A stretch of DNA of 27,080 nt from an uncultured Oscillospiraceae bacterium. Lineage in GTDB: Bacteria; Bacillota; Clostridia; Oscillospirales; Oscillospiraceae. The position numbers were made by a program, and so were the translations under genes. The DNA lies in contig CAAEKQ010000121.1 in assembly GCA_900756575.1 (NCBI GenBank), forward strand, positions 1 to 27,080, written 5' to 3'. Numbering within the stretch: the first letter of the stretch is position 1; each line of letters starts with the position of its first letter. Under the pieces are notes generated by a model that made no database searches, was not told the origin of the DNA, and saw only the letters and a list, made by a program, of their open reading frames with translations. Below, in pieces: positions 14,836-22,542 of this stretch.

Positions 14836-14852
14836 GAAGGGGAATCCCCTTC
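14836..14852 (-). promoter_or_regulatory. Perfect palindrome in the acyltransferase operon leader
   Basis: GAAGGGG-AAT-CCCCTTC lies between the promoter and the ribosome binding site, 20 nt before the start codon. It may form a leader hairpin near the ribosome binding site or be a protein-binding site. It has no T tract and is not a terminator. Confidence 0.45.
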
Positions 14853-14872
14853 GATCATCTTTCCAACTAAGA

Positions 14873-14901
14873 AGTATATCATAGATTTTGGGGGATCACA
14901 A
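14873..14901 (-). promoter_or_regulatory. Promoter of the acyltransferase-ligase-nfo operon
   Basis: On the minus strand TTGTGA (14896-14901) and TATACT (14873-14878) are 17 bp apart. The start codon lies about 50 nt downstream. Confidence 0.65.
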
Positions 14902-15034
14902 GAAATTTAGAACTTTTTACTTAAAGTTTGCCTGAGAATCAGCGAGAAACGGGATAAAATTACAACTATTTTGTGATATAATAAATAAAACTACATTCAA
15001 AAACGGAAAGAAAAAAGTAGAATGCATAAAAAGA

Positions 15035-15063
15035 ATGACACTGGAGCCGAATCATGTTATAAT
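15035..15063 (+). promoter_or_regulatory. Promoter of the MATE transporter gene
   Basis: ATGACA (15035-15040) and a perfect TATAAT (15058-15063) are separated by 17 bp. A second TATAAT upstream (14979-14984) has no good -35. The sequence ATATCACAA (15062-15070) overlaps the -10 and is the inverse of TTGTGATAT at 14973-14981. Confidence 0.7.
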
Positions 15064-15098
15064 ATCACAATAGACTGATTTCGATTGGAGGAACCTCC

Positions 15099-16457
15099 GT
15101 GACCCAGCAAAATGACTTTTCCAAGGGTAATATTCCCCGCACCATCACCCGGCTGGCCATTCCTATGATTCTTGCCATGCTGGTCAATGCGCTTTATTCC
15201 GTGGTAGACCGAATTTATATCGGCCATCTTTCCGGCGTGGGCCAGACCGCACTCACCGGCATCGGCCTGTGCTATCCCATTACCATGGCCATTGCAGCCT
15301 TTTCCTATCTGGTGGGCAATGGCGGCGGGCCGCTGACCTCGATCCTTCGGGGCGCAAAGGATGACGAAAGGGCAGAGAAGGTGCTGGGCAACAGCATTAC
15401 CCTTTTGGTGCTGTTCGGTATTCTGGTGCCGCTGATCTGCTTTTTGATTCAGAAGCCGGTATTGTATCTGTTCGGTGCCAGCGACGCAACGTATCCCTAT
15501 GCCCGGGAGTACATCACCATTTATTTGAGCGGCTCGCTGCCGGTGATGCTGACCCTGGGCCTGAATCCGTTTCTCAACGCCCAGGGCTTTACCCGCACGG
15601 GCATGATGACGGTGCTCATCGGCGCGGTGTGCAATATTCTGCTGGATCCGCTGTTTATCTTTGTATTCGGCATGGGCGTTCGCGGTGCGGCCATTGCAAC
15701 GGTAATTTCTCAGACGGTTTCCGCCGTATGGGTCATTGCATTCCTGCTGGGCAAGAAGAACCTGATTCGAGTACGGAGAAAGTATCTGCGGCTCCAGAGG
15801 GATGTGTCCATGCGGATCATGGGCCTGGGCGTTTCCACATTTATTATGAACCTTACCGAAGCGGCGATTTCCGCGGTGTTCAATGCCAGCCTCAGCCGGT
15901 TCGGCGGCGATATTTATGTGACGGTGATGACCGTTGCCACCTCCGTAAGCCAGCTTGTGTTTATGCCCCTGAGCGGATTTGCCCAGGGTGCCCAGCCGGT
16001 GACCGGATATAACTACGGCGCAAGAGAATACACCCGGGTGAAGCAGTGCTTCTGGTTCCTGGTAAAGGCCAGCGTGGCCTATGCGGTGCTGGCCTGGCTG
16101 GTGCTGATGATCTTCCCCCGGCAGCTCATTGGAATTTTCAACAACGATCCTACACTGATGGAGACGGCGATCCCCATGTTCCGCGTCTTCTTCTGCATGA
16201 ACTTTATTATGAGCCTTCAGATGTCGGCGCAGAATACCTTTGTGGCCATGGGCGAGGCGAAAAAGGCGACGTTCTTTGCCCTGTACCGGAAGGTCCTGCT
16301 GCTGATCCCGCTGATTTTGATTCTGCCCCGGATCGGCTTTGGCATCACCGGCGTATTTGCGGCGGAGCCTGTGGCCGATACCATCTCTGCGCTTACCTGC
16401 TTTACCACATTCCTGCTGACGGCCTATCGGAAGCTGGGACGGATGGAACAGGCGTAA
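15099..16457 (+). CDS. MATE family efflux transporter
   Basis: This 452-residue integral membrane protein has about 12 helices and matches the MATE (NorM/DinF-like) cation-coupled drug or metabolite efflux family. Family marks are the opening IPRTITRLAIPMILAMLVNA, the DRIYIGHL loop after helix 1, and MPLSGFAQGAQPVTGYNYGA in the second half, where the GQPxxGYNYGA-type motif starts the C-terminal lobe. Substrate cannot be inferred. The start is GTG (15099-15101), 7 nt after GGAGG; GGAGGAACCTCC at that site is palindromic and could hide the ribosome binding site. Promoter at 15035-15063. The NAD kinase gene follows after 33 bp with no terminator. Confidence 0.95.
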   Translation: MTQQNDFSKGNIPRTITRLAIPMILAMLVNALYSVVDRIYIGHLSGVGQTALTGIGLCYPITMAIAAFSYLVGNGGGPLTSILRGAKDDERAEKVLGNSITLLVLFGILVPLICFLIQKPVLYLFGASDATYPYAREYITIYLSGSLPVMLTLGLNPFLNAQGFTRTGMMTVLIGAVCNILLDPLFIFVFGMGVRGAAIATVISQTVSAVWVIAFLLGKKNLIRVRRKYLRLQRDVSMRIMGLGVSTFIMNLTEAAISAVFNASLSRFGGDIYVTVMTVATSVSQLVFMPLSGFAQGAQPVTGYNYGAREYTRVKQCFWFLVKASVAYAVLAWLVLMIFPRQLIGIFNNDPTLMETAIPMFRVFFCMNFIMSLQMSAQNTFVAMGEAKKATFFALYRKVLLLIPLILILPRIGFGITGVFAAEPVADTISALTCFTTFLLTAYRKLGRMEQA

Positions 16458-16490
16458 TCAACCATTCACCCGAAGACTGGGAGTATACAT

Positions 16491-17351
16491 ATGGAAATCT
16501 ATCTTGCGGTAAACCGCCAGAAGGATCCGGAGCTGAGCTTCACCCGCCGGCTCCAGGATTATATTCGAAAGCAGGGCTGCGGCGTCAGAATTCTCCGGAG
16601 CTATCAGGATGCTTATCAAAACTATCACTTCGAAATGCCCCGGGAGCCCGGTGTGATCCTGGCACTGGGCGGCGACGGAACCTATCTCCAGTGCGTCAAT
16701 GATTTGAATCTCTCGGGGCTTACCCATCCGGTGCTAGGCGTCAACCTGGGTACCCTGGGCTTCCTTACCCAGGTGGAGCGGGAGGACGTCAAAGCGGCGG
16801 TGGATGCGGTGTTGGCGGGGGACTATACCCTCCAGGACTATCCGCTCCTGTCGGCCTCGGTGGAAAACAGCCGGGTCGCCTATTGCGAACAGGCATTTAA
16901 CGACGTGGTCATTGGCCGTCAGGGCTTTGCCCGAGTGGTGAAGCTGGGGGTATCCATTGACGGCAGCTTTGCCTATGTGACCCGGTGCGACGGCATTCTG
17001 GTGTCCACGGCGTTCGGCTCTACGGCCTATAATGTTTCGTTGGGCGGGCCGGTGGTGCCGCCCGGGACGCCGGTGTTTGTGGTGACGCCCATTGCGCCCC
17101 ATCTGCCCGGACTGCGGCCCATTATTGTGCCGGAGACCGCCCGGGTGGACATTGAGGTGCTGGGCAGCAAGCATGATACCGGCAAGGTGGGCCTTTTGAC
17201 CTGCGACGGCCGGAGCAACGGCATTTGGCTGGAGAAAAACGATGTGGTTACCATCCGGAAGCACACCTCCGGGGGCAAGCTCTTACAGCTGGGCCCCTCG
17301 AAGCGGGACTTTTATGACGTGTTCCGGGATAAGCTATTAACGGTGAGATAA
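16491..17351 (+). CDS. nadK: NAD kinase
   Basis: NAD kinase phosphorylates NAD to NADP with ATP or polyphosphate. The 286-residue protein contains the nucleotide-binding GGDGT motif (60-64), the VNLGTLGFLT segment (84-93), and the conserved DGILVSTAFGSTAYNVSLGGP block followed by TPIAPHLPGLRPI. All are family hallmarks. Length is typical. GGGAG lies 7 nt before the ATG. In many Firmicutes nadK neighbours recN, argR and TlyA; that arrangement is absent, and here it sits between a MATE transporter and an ABC-F gene. Confidence 0.96.
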   Translation: MEIYLAVNRQKDPELSFTRRLQDYIRKQGCGVRILRSYQDAYQNYHFEMPREPGVILALGGDGTYLQCVNDLNLSGLTHPVLGVNLGTLGFLTQVEREDVKAAVDAVLAGDYTLQDYPLLSASVENSRVAYCEQAFNDVVIGRQGFARVVKLGVSIDGSFAYVTRCDGILVSTAFGSTAYNVSLGGPVVPPGTPVFVVTPIAPHLPGLRPIIVPETARVDIEVLGSKHDTGKVGLLTCDGRSNGIWLEKNDVVTIRKHTSGGKLLQLGPSKRDFYDVFRDKLLTVR

Positions 17352-17359
17352 CGTGGTAT

Positions 17360-17393
17360 GGCTGGGCGGCGCAAAGAATCGGCGTCGCCCGCC
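17360..17393 (+). other. GC-rich hairpin between nadK and the ABC-F gene
   Basis: A 12-bp stem with one bulged T and one G-U pair (17360-17372 with 17382-17393) encloses AAAGAATCG. There is no T tract right after it (GTGGCATTTT follows), so it is a poor terminator and may instead be an RNA-processing or stability element. Confidence 0.4.
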
Positions 17394-17420
17394 GTGGCAT
17401 TTTGGAAAGGATGAAAGAGC

Positions 17421-19205
17421 ATGCTGCTTTCGGCAGAGCATCTGTCAAAGAATTACGGTATGAAAACCCTGCTGGAGGATGCCGCTATCTATCTGGAGCA
17501 GGGGGAGAAAATCGGCGTCATCGGCATCAACGGCACCGGAAAGAGTACGCTTTTGCGGCTGCTTTCCGGCACGGAAGCGCCGGACGAGGGTGCAGTGCGC
17601 CGGGATCCCAACGTCCAGGTGAGCTATCTGCGGCAGAATCCGGAGATGAATCCCAACGCCAGCATTTTGGAGCAGGTATTTCTGGGCTTCCCGGGGGATT
17701 TCCGGGAGCTCAAGGAATTTGAAGCGAAGACCATGCTCACCAAACTGGGCCTCACAGATTACGACCAGAAAATTGGCACCCTGTCCGGCGGTCAGCGGAA
17801 GCGCGTGGCATTGTGTACGGCGCTGATCCATCCGGCAGACGTATTGCTGCTGGATGAGCCCACCAACCATCTCGATGCCTATATGGTGGAGTGGCTGGAG
17901 CAGTGGCTCAGAAATTTCCGGGGCGGCATCATCATGGTCACCCATGACCGGTACTTTTTGGAGCGGGTCTGCAATCGGATCTGCCAGGTGGAGCGGGGCA
18001 AGCTCTATTTCTACGAGGCAAACTATTCGAAATATCTGGAACTCCGCCAGCAGCGCTATGACTATGCCCAGGCGGCGGAACGGAAGCGCCAGACCCTGCT
18101 TCGCCGGGAATATCAGTGGATCATCCGCGGACCACAAGCCCGGGGTACCAAGGCGAAGGATCGTATCCGCCGGTATGCCGAGCTCAAGGCCCAGGATACC
18201 CCGGAAACCCAGGGCACCGTGCAGACCGCTGCCATGTCCTCCCGGCTGGGGAAGAAGACCATTGAACTGGTGAATGTGGAGAAATCCTATGACGGCCGTG
18301 AGATTCTAAAGCCCTTTTCCTATCTTCTGGGCCGGGAGGACCGGATCGGCGTGGTAGGACGCAACGGCGCGGGAAAATCCACCCTGCTGGAGCTGATCGC
18401 CGGGAAAATTCAGCCCACCGCCGGGGAAATCACCTGGGGCGAAACCGTAAAGATCGGCTATTTCTCCCAGGAGGGACGGGAACTTGACTTAAATCAGCGG
18501 CCCTACGACTATATCCATGAGATTGCCGCCACGGTGAAAACCGCCGAGGGCACCTTCTCCGCCAGTCAGATGCTGGAGCGGTTCCTGTTTGACGGGGATT
18601 TGCAGTACAGTACCATCGGCGCACTGTCCGGCGGTGAGCGGCGAAGATTATATCTTCTGGGCGTGCTGATGTCGGCCCCCAATGTGCTGCTGCTGGACGA
18701 GCCCACCAACGATTTGGATATTGAAACCCTGACGATTTTGGAGGATTACCTTGCCTCTTTTGACGGCATTGTGATTGCAGTCAGCCATGACCGCTATTTC
18801 CTGGATAAAATCGCCACGCAGATCTTTGAGGTCAGCGACAGCGGCGAGGTGCTGCGCTATACCGGCGGCTACACGGACTATCTGGAAAAGCGCCGGGAAA
18901 GCGCCCCGGAGGTCAAGGAGAAGAAGGAGAAAAAGGAAACGCCCCGGGAGCCAAAGCCCCAAAAGCTCCGCTTTTCCTATAAGGAGCAGCGGGAATATGC
19001 GGTGATCGAGGACGAGATTGCCCAACTGGAGGAGAAAATCGCCCAGGCGGACGCAGACATGGCGGCCAATGCCACCGATTATACGGCGCTCCAGCGGCTG
19101 ACAGAAGAAAAAGAACAGCTGGAAACGGCCTTGGAGGAAAAGATGGGCCGTTGGATGTATTTGAGTGAATTGGCGGAAAAAATCGAGGCACAAAAAGAAT
19201 CCTGA
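17421..19205 (+). CDS. ABC-F family ATPase
   Basis: This 594-residue cytoplasmic protein has two ABC domains and no membrane segments, the ABC-F plan of ribosome-associated ATPases (Uup/EttA/YdiF type). Domain 1 has Walker A GINGTGKST (35-43), signature LSGGQRKR (121-128) and Walker B VLLLDE (141-146). Domain 2 has GRNGAGKST (313-321), LSGGERRR (402-409) and VLLLDE (422-427). The charged linker between them (about 205-255) is the P-site tRNA interaction region. A Lys/Glu-rich spacer near 495-515 and a C-terminal coiled coil (about 520-590) resemble Uup or YdiF. No short upstream regulatory ORF typical of antibiotic-resistance ABC-F genes is seen, so a general translation role is more likely than resistance. 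AAAGG lies about 10 nt before the ATG. Confidence 0.95.
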   Translation: MLLSAEHLSKNYGMKTLLEDAAIYLEQGEKIGVIGINGTGKSTLLRLLSGTEAPDEGAVRRDPNVQVSYLRQNPEMNPNASILEQVFLGFPGDFRELKEFEAKTMLTKLGLTDYDQKIGTLSGGQRKRVALCTALIHPADVLLLDEPTNHLDAYMVEWLEQWLRNFRGGIIMVTHDRYFLERVCNRICQVERGKLYFYEANYSKYLELRQQRYDYAQAAERKRQTLLRREYQWIIRGPQARGTKAKDRIRRYAELKAQDTPETQGTVQTAAMSSRLGKKTIELVNVEKSYDGREILKPFSYLLGREDRIGVVGRNGAGKSTLLELIAGKIQPTAGEITWGETVKIGYFSQEGRELDLNQRPYDYIHEIAATVKTAEGTFSASQMLERFLFDGDLQYSTIGALSGGERRRLYLLGVLMSAPNVLLLDEPTNDLDIETLTILEDYLASFDGIVIAVSHDRYFLDKIATQIFEVSDSGEVLRYTGGYTDYLEKRRESAPEVKEKKEKKETPREPKPQKLRFSYKEQREYAVIEDEIAQLEEKIAQADADMAANATDYTALQRLTEEKEQLETALEEKMGRWMYLSELAEKIEAQKES

Positions 19206-19235
19206 GATTTTGGTAAAAATAATCCCTGTACCCTC

Positions 19236-19266
19236 TTTACATTCCATATAGAAGTGATTATAATCA
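19236..19266 (+). promoter_or_regulatory. Promoter of the small acidic protein gene, with palindrome over the -10
   Basis: TTTACA (19236-19241) and TATAAT (19259-19264) are 17 bp apart. The -10 lies within a perfect 12-bp palindrome TGATTATAATCA (19255-19266), which could be an operator. Confidence 0.7.
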
Positions 19267-19303
19267 TGCTGTTTCTATAATCCATCAACGGGAGTGACAG
19301 ATC

Positions 19304-19531
19304 GTGACAAAATGGATCGCAAAGATCAACGAAAATGATGAATTATTTGGGGAGGAAATTCTCCTGGGCGTCGAGGGCGGCGAAACCGGTTTTGAGATTG
19401 TCCTCAGCAACGGCGATGATTCCGATGTAATGCCCGGAATGTCCGTGGAGGAGGCAAAGGAGAACCTGGAGGACTATTTCAGCTGCTTCGATACCTTCAC
19501 CTGGCTGGAGGGAGACGAGGGCGAGGAATAA
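19304..19531 (+). CDS. Small acidic protein of unknown function
   Basis: This 75-residue protein is very acidic, with about 20 Asp/Glu residues and a terminal cluster WLEGDEGEE. There is no signal peptide or membrane segment. One Cys lies near position 61. I do not recognise a family. The start is GTG (19304-19306) after GGGAG about 9 nt upstream. It has its own near-consensus promoter (19236-19264) and terminator (19557-19595), so it is a single-gene unit, well set up for expression. The codon pattern matches its neighbours. Its position between the ABC-F gene and the pur operon suggests no pathway. Confidence 0.75.
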   Translation: MTKWIAKINENDELFGEEILLGVEGGETGFEIVLSNGDDSDVMPGMSVEEAKENLEDYFSCFDTFTWLEGDEGEE

Positions 19532-19556
19532 GCCCGGTCCAAATGAAAAATATGGC

Positions 19557-19595
19557 GTCCCCGCTTCGGAAAATGTTCGGAGCGGGGACACTTTT
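19557..19595 (+). terminator. Terminator of the small acidic protein gene
   Basis: A 14-bp stem with two G-U pairs (19557-19570 with 19576-19589, loop AAATG) is followed by ACTTTT. Confidence 0.8.
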
Positions 19596-19698
19596 GCCCA
19601 TTTTGCGGCGTGCTTCCTGAAATTTTACCAAGATTTCATGCAAGTTTTGCCCTTCCCTGTGCAGAGCTACAAAATTTCTTTTGGTGTGCCGGACAGTC

Positions 19699-19727
19699 TT
19701 GCAAAAAAATCGGGAATACGGTAAAAT
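19699..19727 (+). promoter_or_regulatory. Promoter of the pur operon
   Basis: TTGCAA (19699-19704) and TAAAAT (19722-19727) are separated by 17 bp. The start near 19734 leaves a leader of about 160 nt before purE. No purine riboswitch core is visible. The stretch 19596-19698 upstream holds no gene that I can see. Confidence 0.6.
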
Positions 19728-19770
19728 GGGACTATCCGATCCCAAATGACAAAAAGCGGAGGTGCCGGAA

Positions 19771-19836
19771 ATGTTGCTGTGTTCTTTCTCTTTGCGCCTT
19801 GGCGGGATCGGTGTATCCAAACATAATGTCATCTAG
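19771..19836 (+). CDS. Putative 21-residue leader peptide of the pur operon
   Basis: An ATG (19771) with GGAGG 8 nt upstream (19758-19762) opens 21 codons ending with TAG at 19834-19836. The peptide begins MLLCSFSLRLGG and has no obvious run of one regulatory amino acid. Its stop codon touches the first base of the hairpin at 19836-19865, a layout used in translation-coupled attenuation. The well-placed ribosome binding site is the main support. It could be a chance ORF. Confidence 0.4.
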   Translation: MLLCSFSLRLGGIGVSKHNVI

Positions 19837-19876
19837 CAGACGCAGGGCCCGCTCTTTGCGCCTGCATTTTCATTTT
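19836..19876 (+). promoter_or_regulatory. Attenuator-like hairpin before purE
   Basis: GCAGACGCA (19836-19844) pairs with TGCGCCTGC (19857-19865) with one A/C mismatch and a 12-nt loop, followed by ATTTTCATTTT. It lies 19 nt before purE's AGGAGG. It looks like a modest intrinsic terminator inside the leader. Confidence 0.45.
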
Positions 19877-19894
19877 CATAGGAGGTTGTGGAAT

Positions 19895-20392
19895 ATGAAA
19901 AAAGTTGCCGTTATCATGGGCTCCGACAGTGATTTTCCTGTAGTTCGTGGGGCACTGGTTCAGCTGAAGAAGTTCGGTGTTCCGTTTGAGGCGCGGGTTC
20001 TCTCTGCCCATCGCACGCCCGCCGAGGCTGAGGAGTTTGCCAAGCACGCCGAGGAAAACGGCTTTGGCGTGATTATCGCTGCGGCCGGTAAGGCAGCCCA
20101 TCTGGGCGGTGTTTTGGCGGCCCAGACCATCCTGCCGGTGATCGGCCTGCCCATCAAGTCCTCCTTTATGGATGGGCTGGACAGCTTACTTTCCATCGTC
20201 CAGATGCCTGCGGGAATCCCCGTGGCCACCGTTGGCGTTGGCGCAGCGGACAATGCAGGATTGCTTGCAGTGCAAATGCTCGCCCTTAGTGAGCCGGAGC
20301 TGGCAGAAAAGCTCAGAGATTATAAGCGTTCCATGGCAGAAGCCGTATTGGTAAAAGATCAAAACTTACAGATGGAGGTAGCAAAACTATGA
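19895..20392 (+). CDS. purE: 5-(carboxyamino)imidazole ribonucleotide mutase (PurE)
   Basis: PurE interconverts N5-CAIR and CAIR in purine synthesis. The 165-residue protein has GSDSD (9-13), SAHRTP (37-42) with the catalytic His, and the AGKAAHLGGVLAAQT loop of the active site, a pattern common in Clostridia for the class I enzyme. No purK is present in the window, so whether it uses N5-CAIR or CO2 directly depends on genes elsewhere. The frame is open upstream to 19610, but AGGAGG 9 nt before the ATG at 19895 and the standard MKKVAVIMGSDSD start fix it here. It is first in the operon and overlaps purC by 4 bp (ATGA). Confidence 0.97.
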   Translation: MKKVAVIMGSDSDFPVVRGALVQLKKFGVPFEARVLSAHRTPAEAEEFAKHAEENGFGVIIAAAGKAAHLGGVLAAQTILPVIGLPIKSSFMDGLDSLLSIVQMPAGIPVATVGVGAADNAGLLAVQMLALSEPELAEKLRDYKRSMAEAVLVKDQNLQMEVAKL

Positions 20393-21099
20393 AAAAGGTA
20401 GAGCAGCTTTACGAAGGCAAGGCAAAGAAGGTATTTTCCACCGAAGATCCCAATCTGTGCATCGTTTCCTACAAGGACGACGCTACCGCTTTTAACGGCC
20501 AGAAGAAGGGCACCATCCTGGGGAAGGGCGCCATCAACAACCGCCTGACCAACTATTTCATGAAGCTCCTGGAGGAGAAGGGGGTTCCCACGCATTTTGT
20601 CGAGGAGCTGTCCGACACCGACGCTGTGGTGAAGAAGGTCAAGATCGTTCCCCTGGAGGTTATCATCCGGAACATCTCTGCCGGCAGCTTTGCAGCCCGC
20701 TATGGCGTAGAGGAAGGCATCGTATTTGACGCTCCTACCATCGAGTTCTCCTATAAGTGCGACGAGCTGAACGATCCTCTGATGAACAGCTATCATGCCA
20801 TTGCGCTGAAGCTGGCTACTCCCGAGGAAATCGAGACCATTAAGACCATGGCCTTCAAGGTCAACGATGTACTGAAGGAGTTCTGGAAGAGCGTTGGCGT
20901 AACGCTGGTAGACTTCAAGCTGGAGTTTGGCCGCCTGCCCGACGGAACCATCATCCTGGCCGACGAGATCTCTCCCGATACTGCCCGTCTGTGGGATTCC
21001 AAGACCGGCGAAAAGCTGGATAAGGACCGCTTCCGCCGCGACCTGGGCGGCGTAGAGGACGCATATCAGGAGGTTCTGCGCCGGGTCCTGGGCAAGTAA
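20389..21099 (+). CDS. purC: Phosphoribosylaminoimidazole-succinocarboxamide synthase
   Basis: PurC joins CAIR with aspartate using ATP to give SAICAR. The 236-residue protein has the family start QLYEGKAKKVF (6-16), DDATAFNGQKKG (29-40), EVIIRNISAGSFA, and the C-terminal LVDFKLEFGR with ADEISPDTARLWD. Length is typical for the bacterial monofunctional enzyme. It overlaps purE by 4 bp, so translation is coupled, and purF begins 1 bp after its stop. Confidence 0.98.
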   Translation: MKKVEQLYEGKAKKVFSTEDPNLCIVSYKDDATAFNGQKKGTILGKGAINNRLTNYFMKLLEEKGVPTHFVEELSDTDAVVKKVKIVPLEVIIRNISAGSFAARYGVEEGIVFDAPTIEFSYKCDELNDPLMNSYHAIALKLATPEEIETIKTMAFKVNDVLKEFWKSVGVTLVDFKLEFGRLPDGTIILADEISPDTARLWDSKTGEKLDKDRFRRDLGGVEDAYQEVLRRVLGK

Positions 21100-21100
21100 G

Positions 21101-22537
21101 ATGAAGAACTGCCCCCAGGCGAAGGCCTGCTTTTCATCCCGGCAGTACGGCGAGGAGTGCGGCGTATTCGGCATTGCACTGAAGGAGGGCAGCACCCTCT
21201 CCGCCGCCCACAGCGTCTATACTGCCCTGTATACCCTTCAGCACCGCGGTCAGCAGACCGCCGGAATTGCTTCGGTGGACAAGGGTGCCTTCCATCTGCA
21301 TAAGGGCCCAGGCCTTGTGCCGGATGTGTTTGGCGATAAAAATCTCAAGACCCTCACCGGCCCCGCTGCCATTGGTCATGTGCGTTATGCCTCCGGCGGC
21401 GATACTGCAACCATCAATGCCCAGCCTTTGGTGGTGACCCATGCCTCCGGCTCCATGGCCGTGTGCTATAACGGACGGCTGGTCAACTCCGATGAGCTCC
21501 GCCGGGAAACCGAAAATCGCGGCGGCATTTTCCAGAGCAGCAACTCCGCCGAGGTCATTGCCTATCTTCTGGTTCGGGAGCGGATGCGCGCCGGTACCAT
21601 TGAGGATGCGGTCATCAACGCCATGCAGTACATGGTGGGCGCATATTCCGTCGTGCTGCTGACCCAGGGCAAGCTGGTTGCCTTCCGGGATCCCAACGGC
21701 TTCCGGCCCCTGTGCATCGGCGAGGTGGACGGCTCGATCATGTTTGCTTCCGAGTCCTGCGCGTTCCCGGTATTGGGCGGCCATCTCATCCGTGAGGTGG
21801 AACCCGGCGAGGTCGTGGTGGCGGATTTGGGCGCGGGCACCTATCGTTCCGTGCCCAGCGGCATCAAGGCAAGAAGCAGCCTGTGTATGTTTGAATTTAT
21901 CTATTTCTCCCGGGCGGACAGCGTGATTGACGGCGCCAGCGTGGATCTGGTGCGGCTGGAGGCCGGTCGCTGCCTGGCACGGCGGAATACCGTGGAGGCG
22001 GACTGCGTCATCGGCGTACCGGATTCCGGCATCACCCCGGCCATGGGCTTCTCACGGGAGACCGGACTGCCCCTCCAGACCGGTTTCGTCAAGAATCGCT
22101 ATGTTGCCCGTACCTTTATTGAACCCCGAGAGGAAGAACGGGAAAAGGCCCTGCGCATTAAGCTCAACGCCCTGGCATCTACGGTTCGCGGCAAGCGCGT
22201 GATCGTGGTGGACGATTCCATTGTCCGCGGCAACACCTGCCGCAGAACCGTCCAGCTGATTCGGGAGGCGGGGGCCAAGGAGATTCACTATCGGGTTGCG
22301 TCTCCCAGATTTATGTATCCCTGCTTCTTTGGCACGGATATTCCCGATAGCGAGCATCTCATTGCTCATGGCAGAACCAATGAGGAAATCCGTCAGCTCC
22401 TTGGGGTGGATACCCTGGACTATCTCACGGTGGAGGAGCTTTCCACCATTACAAAGGACTTAAACCGCGGCGTATGTGACGCCTGCTTTACCGGCAGATA
22501 CCCTGTACCGGTGCCAATTCAGAATTCAGGAGAGTAA
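21101..22537 (+). CDS. purF: Amidophosphoribosyltransferase
   Basis: PurF makes phosphoribosylamine from PRPP and glutamine, the committed purine step. The 478-residue precursor begins with a 19-residue propeptide; after cleavage Cys20 (EECGVFGI) is the N-terminal nucleophile. The glutaminase domain covers about 20-250 and the phosphoribosyltransferase domain the rest, with the PRPP loop VIVVDDSIVRGNT at 367-379. Cys262, Cys408, Cys459 and Cys462 match the four ligands of the [4Fe-4S] cluster in the Bacillus subtilis enzyme, which makes that enzyme oxygen-sensitive; this fits an anaerobe. The ATG is 1 bp after the purC stop with only a weak ribosome binding site, implying translational coupling. 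Confidence 0.97.
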   Translation: MKNCPQAKACFSSRQYGEECGVFGIALKEGSTLSAAHSVYTALYTLQHRGQQTAGIASVDKGAFHLHKGPGLVPDVFGDKNLKTLTGPAAIGHVRYASGGDTATINAQPLVVTHASGSMAVCYNGRLVNSDELRRETENRGGIFQSSNSAEVIAYLLVRERMRAGTIEDAVINAMQYMVGAYSVVLLTQGKLVAFRDPNGFRPLCIGEVDGSIMFASESCAFPVLGGHLIREVEPGEVVVADLGAGTYRSVPSGIKARSSLCMFEFIYFSRADSVIDGASVDLVRLEAGRCLARRNTVEADCVIGVPDSGITPAMGFSRETGLPLQTGFVKNRYVARTFIEPREEEREKALRIKLNALASTVRGKRVIVVDDSIVRGNTCRRTVQLIREAGAKEIHYRVASPRFMYPCFFGTDIPDSEHLIAHGRTNEEIRQLLGVDTLDYLTVEELSTITKDLNRGVCDACFTGRYPVPVPIQNSGE

Positions 22538-22542
22538 GAATC

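Noticed and set aside
15099..19205. Resistance island (MATE plus ABC-F)
   Set aside because: The MATE and ABC-F genes have housekeeping-like features and neighbours, no mobile element marks, and no leader ORF typical of inducible antibiotic resistance.
19204..19636. Imperfect 15-bp inverted repeat (GAGATTTTGGTAAAA and TTTTACCAAGATTTC) flanking the small acidic gene
   Set aside because: Only 13 of 15 positions match, no target duplication or transposase signs exist, and both arms are AT-rich, so a mobile element is not supported.
19610..19894. In-frame upstream extension of purE by 95 codons
   Set aside because: The extension crosses the promoter and leader, has no homology to PurE, and the ATG at 19895 has a good ribosome binding site and the standard N-terminus.
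19728..19894. Purine (guanine/adenine) riboswitch upstream of purE
   Set aside because: The conserved three-way junction segments of the purine riboswitch are not present in the leader.
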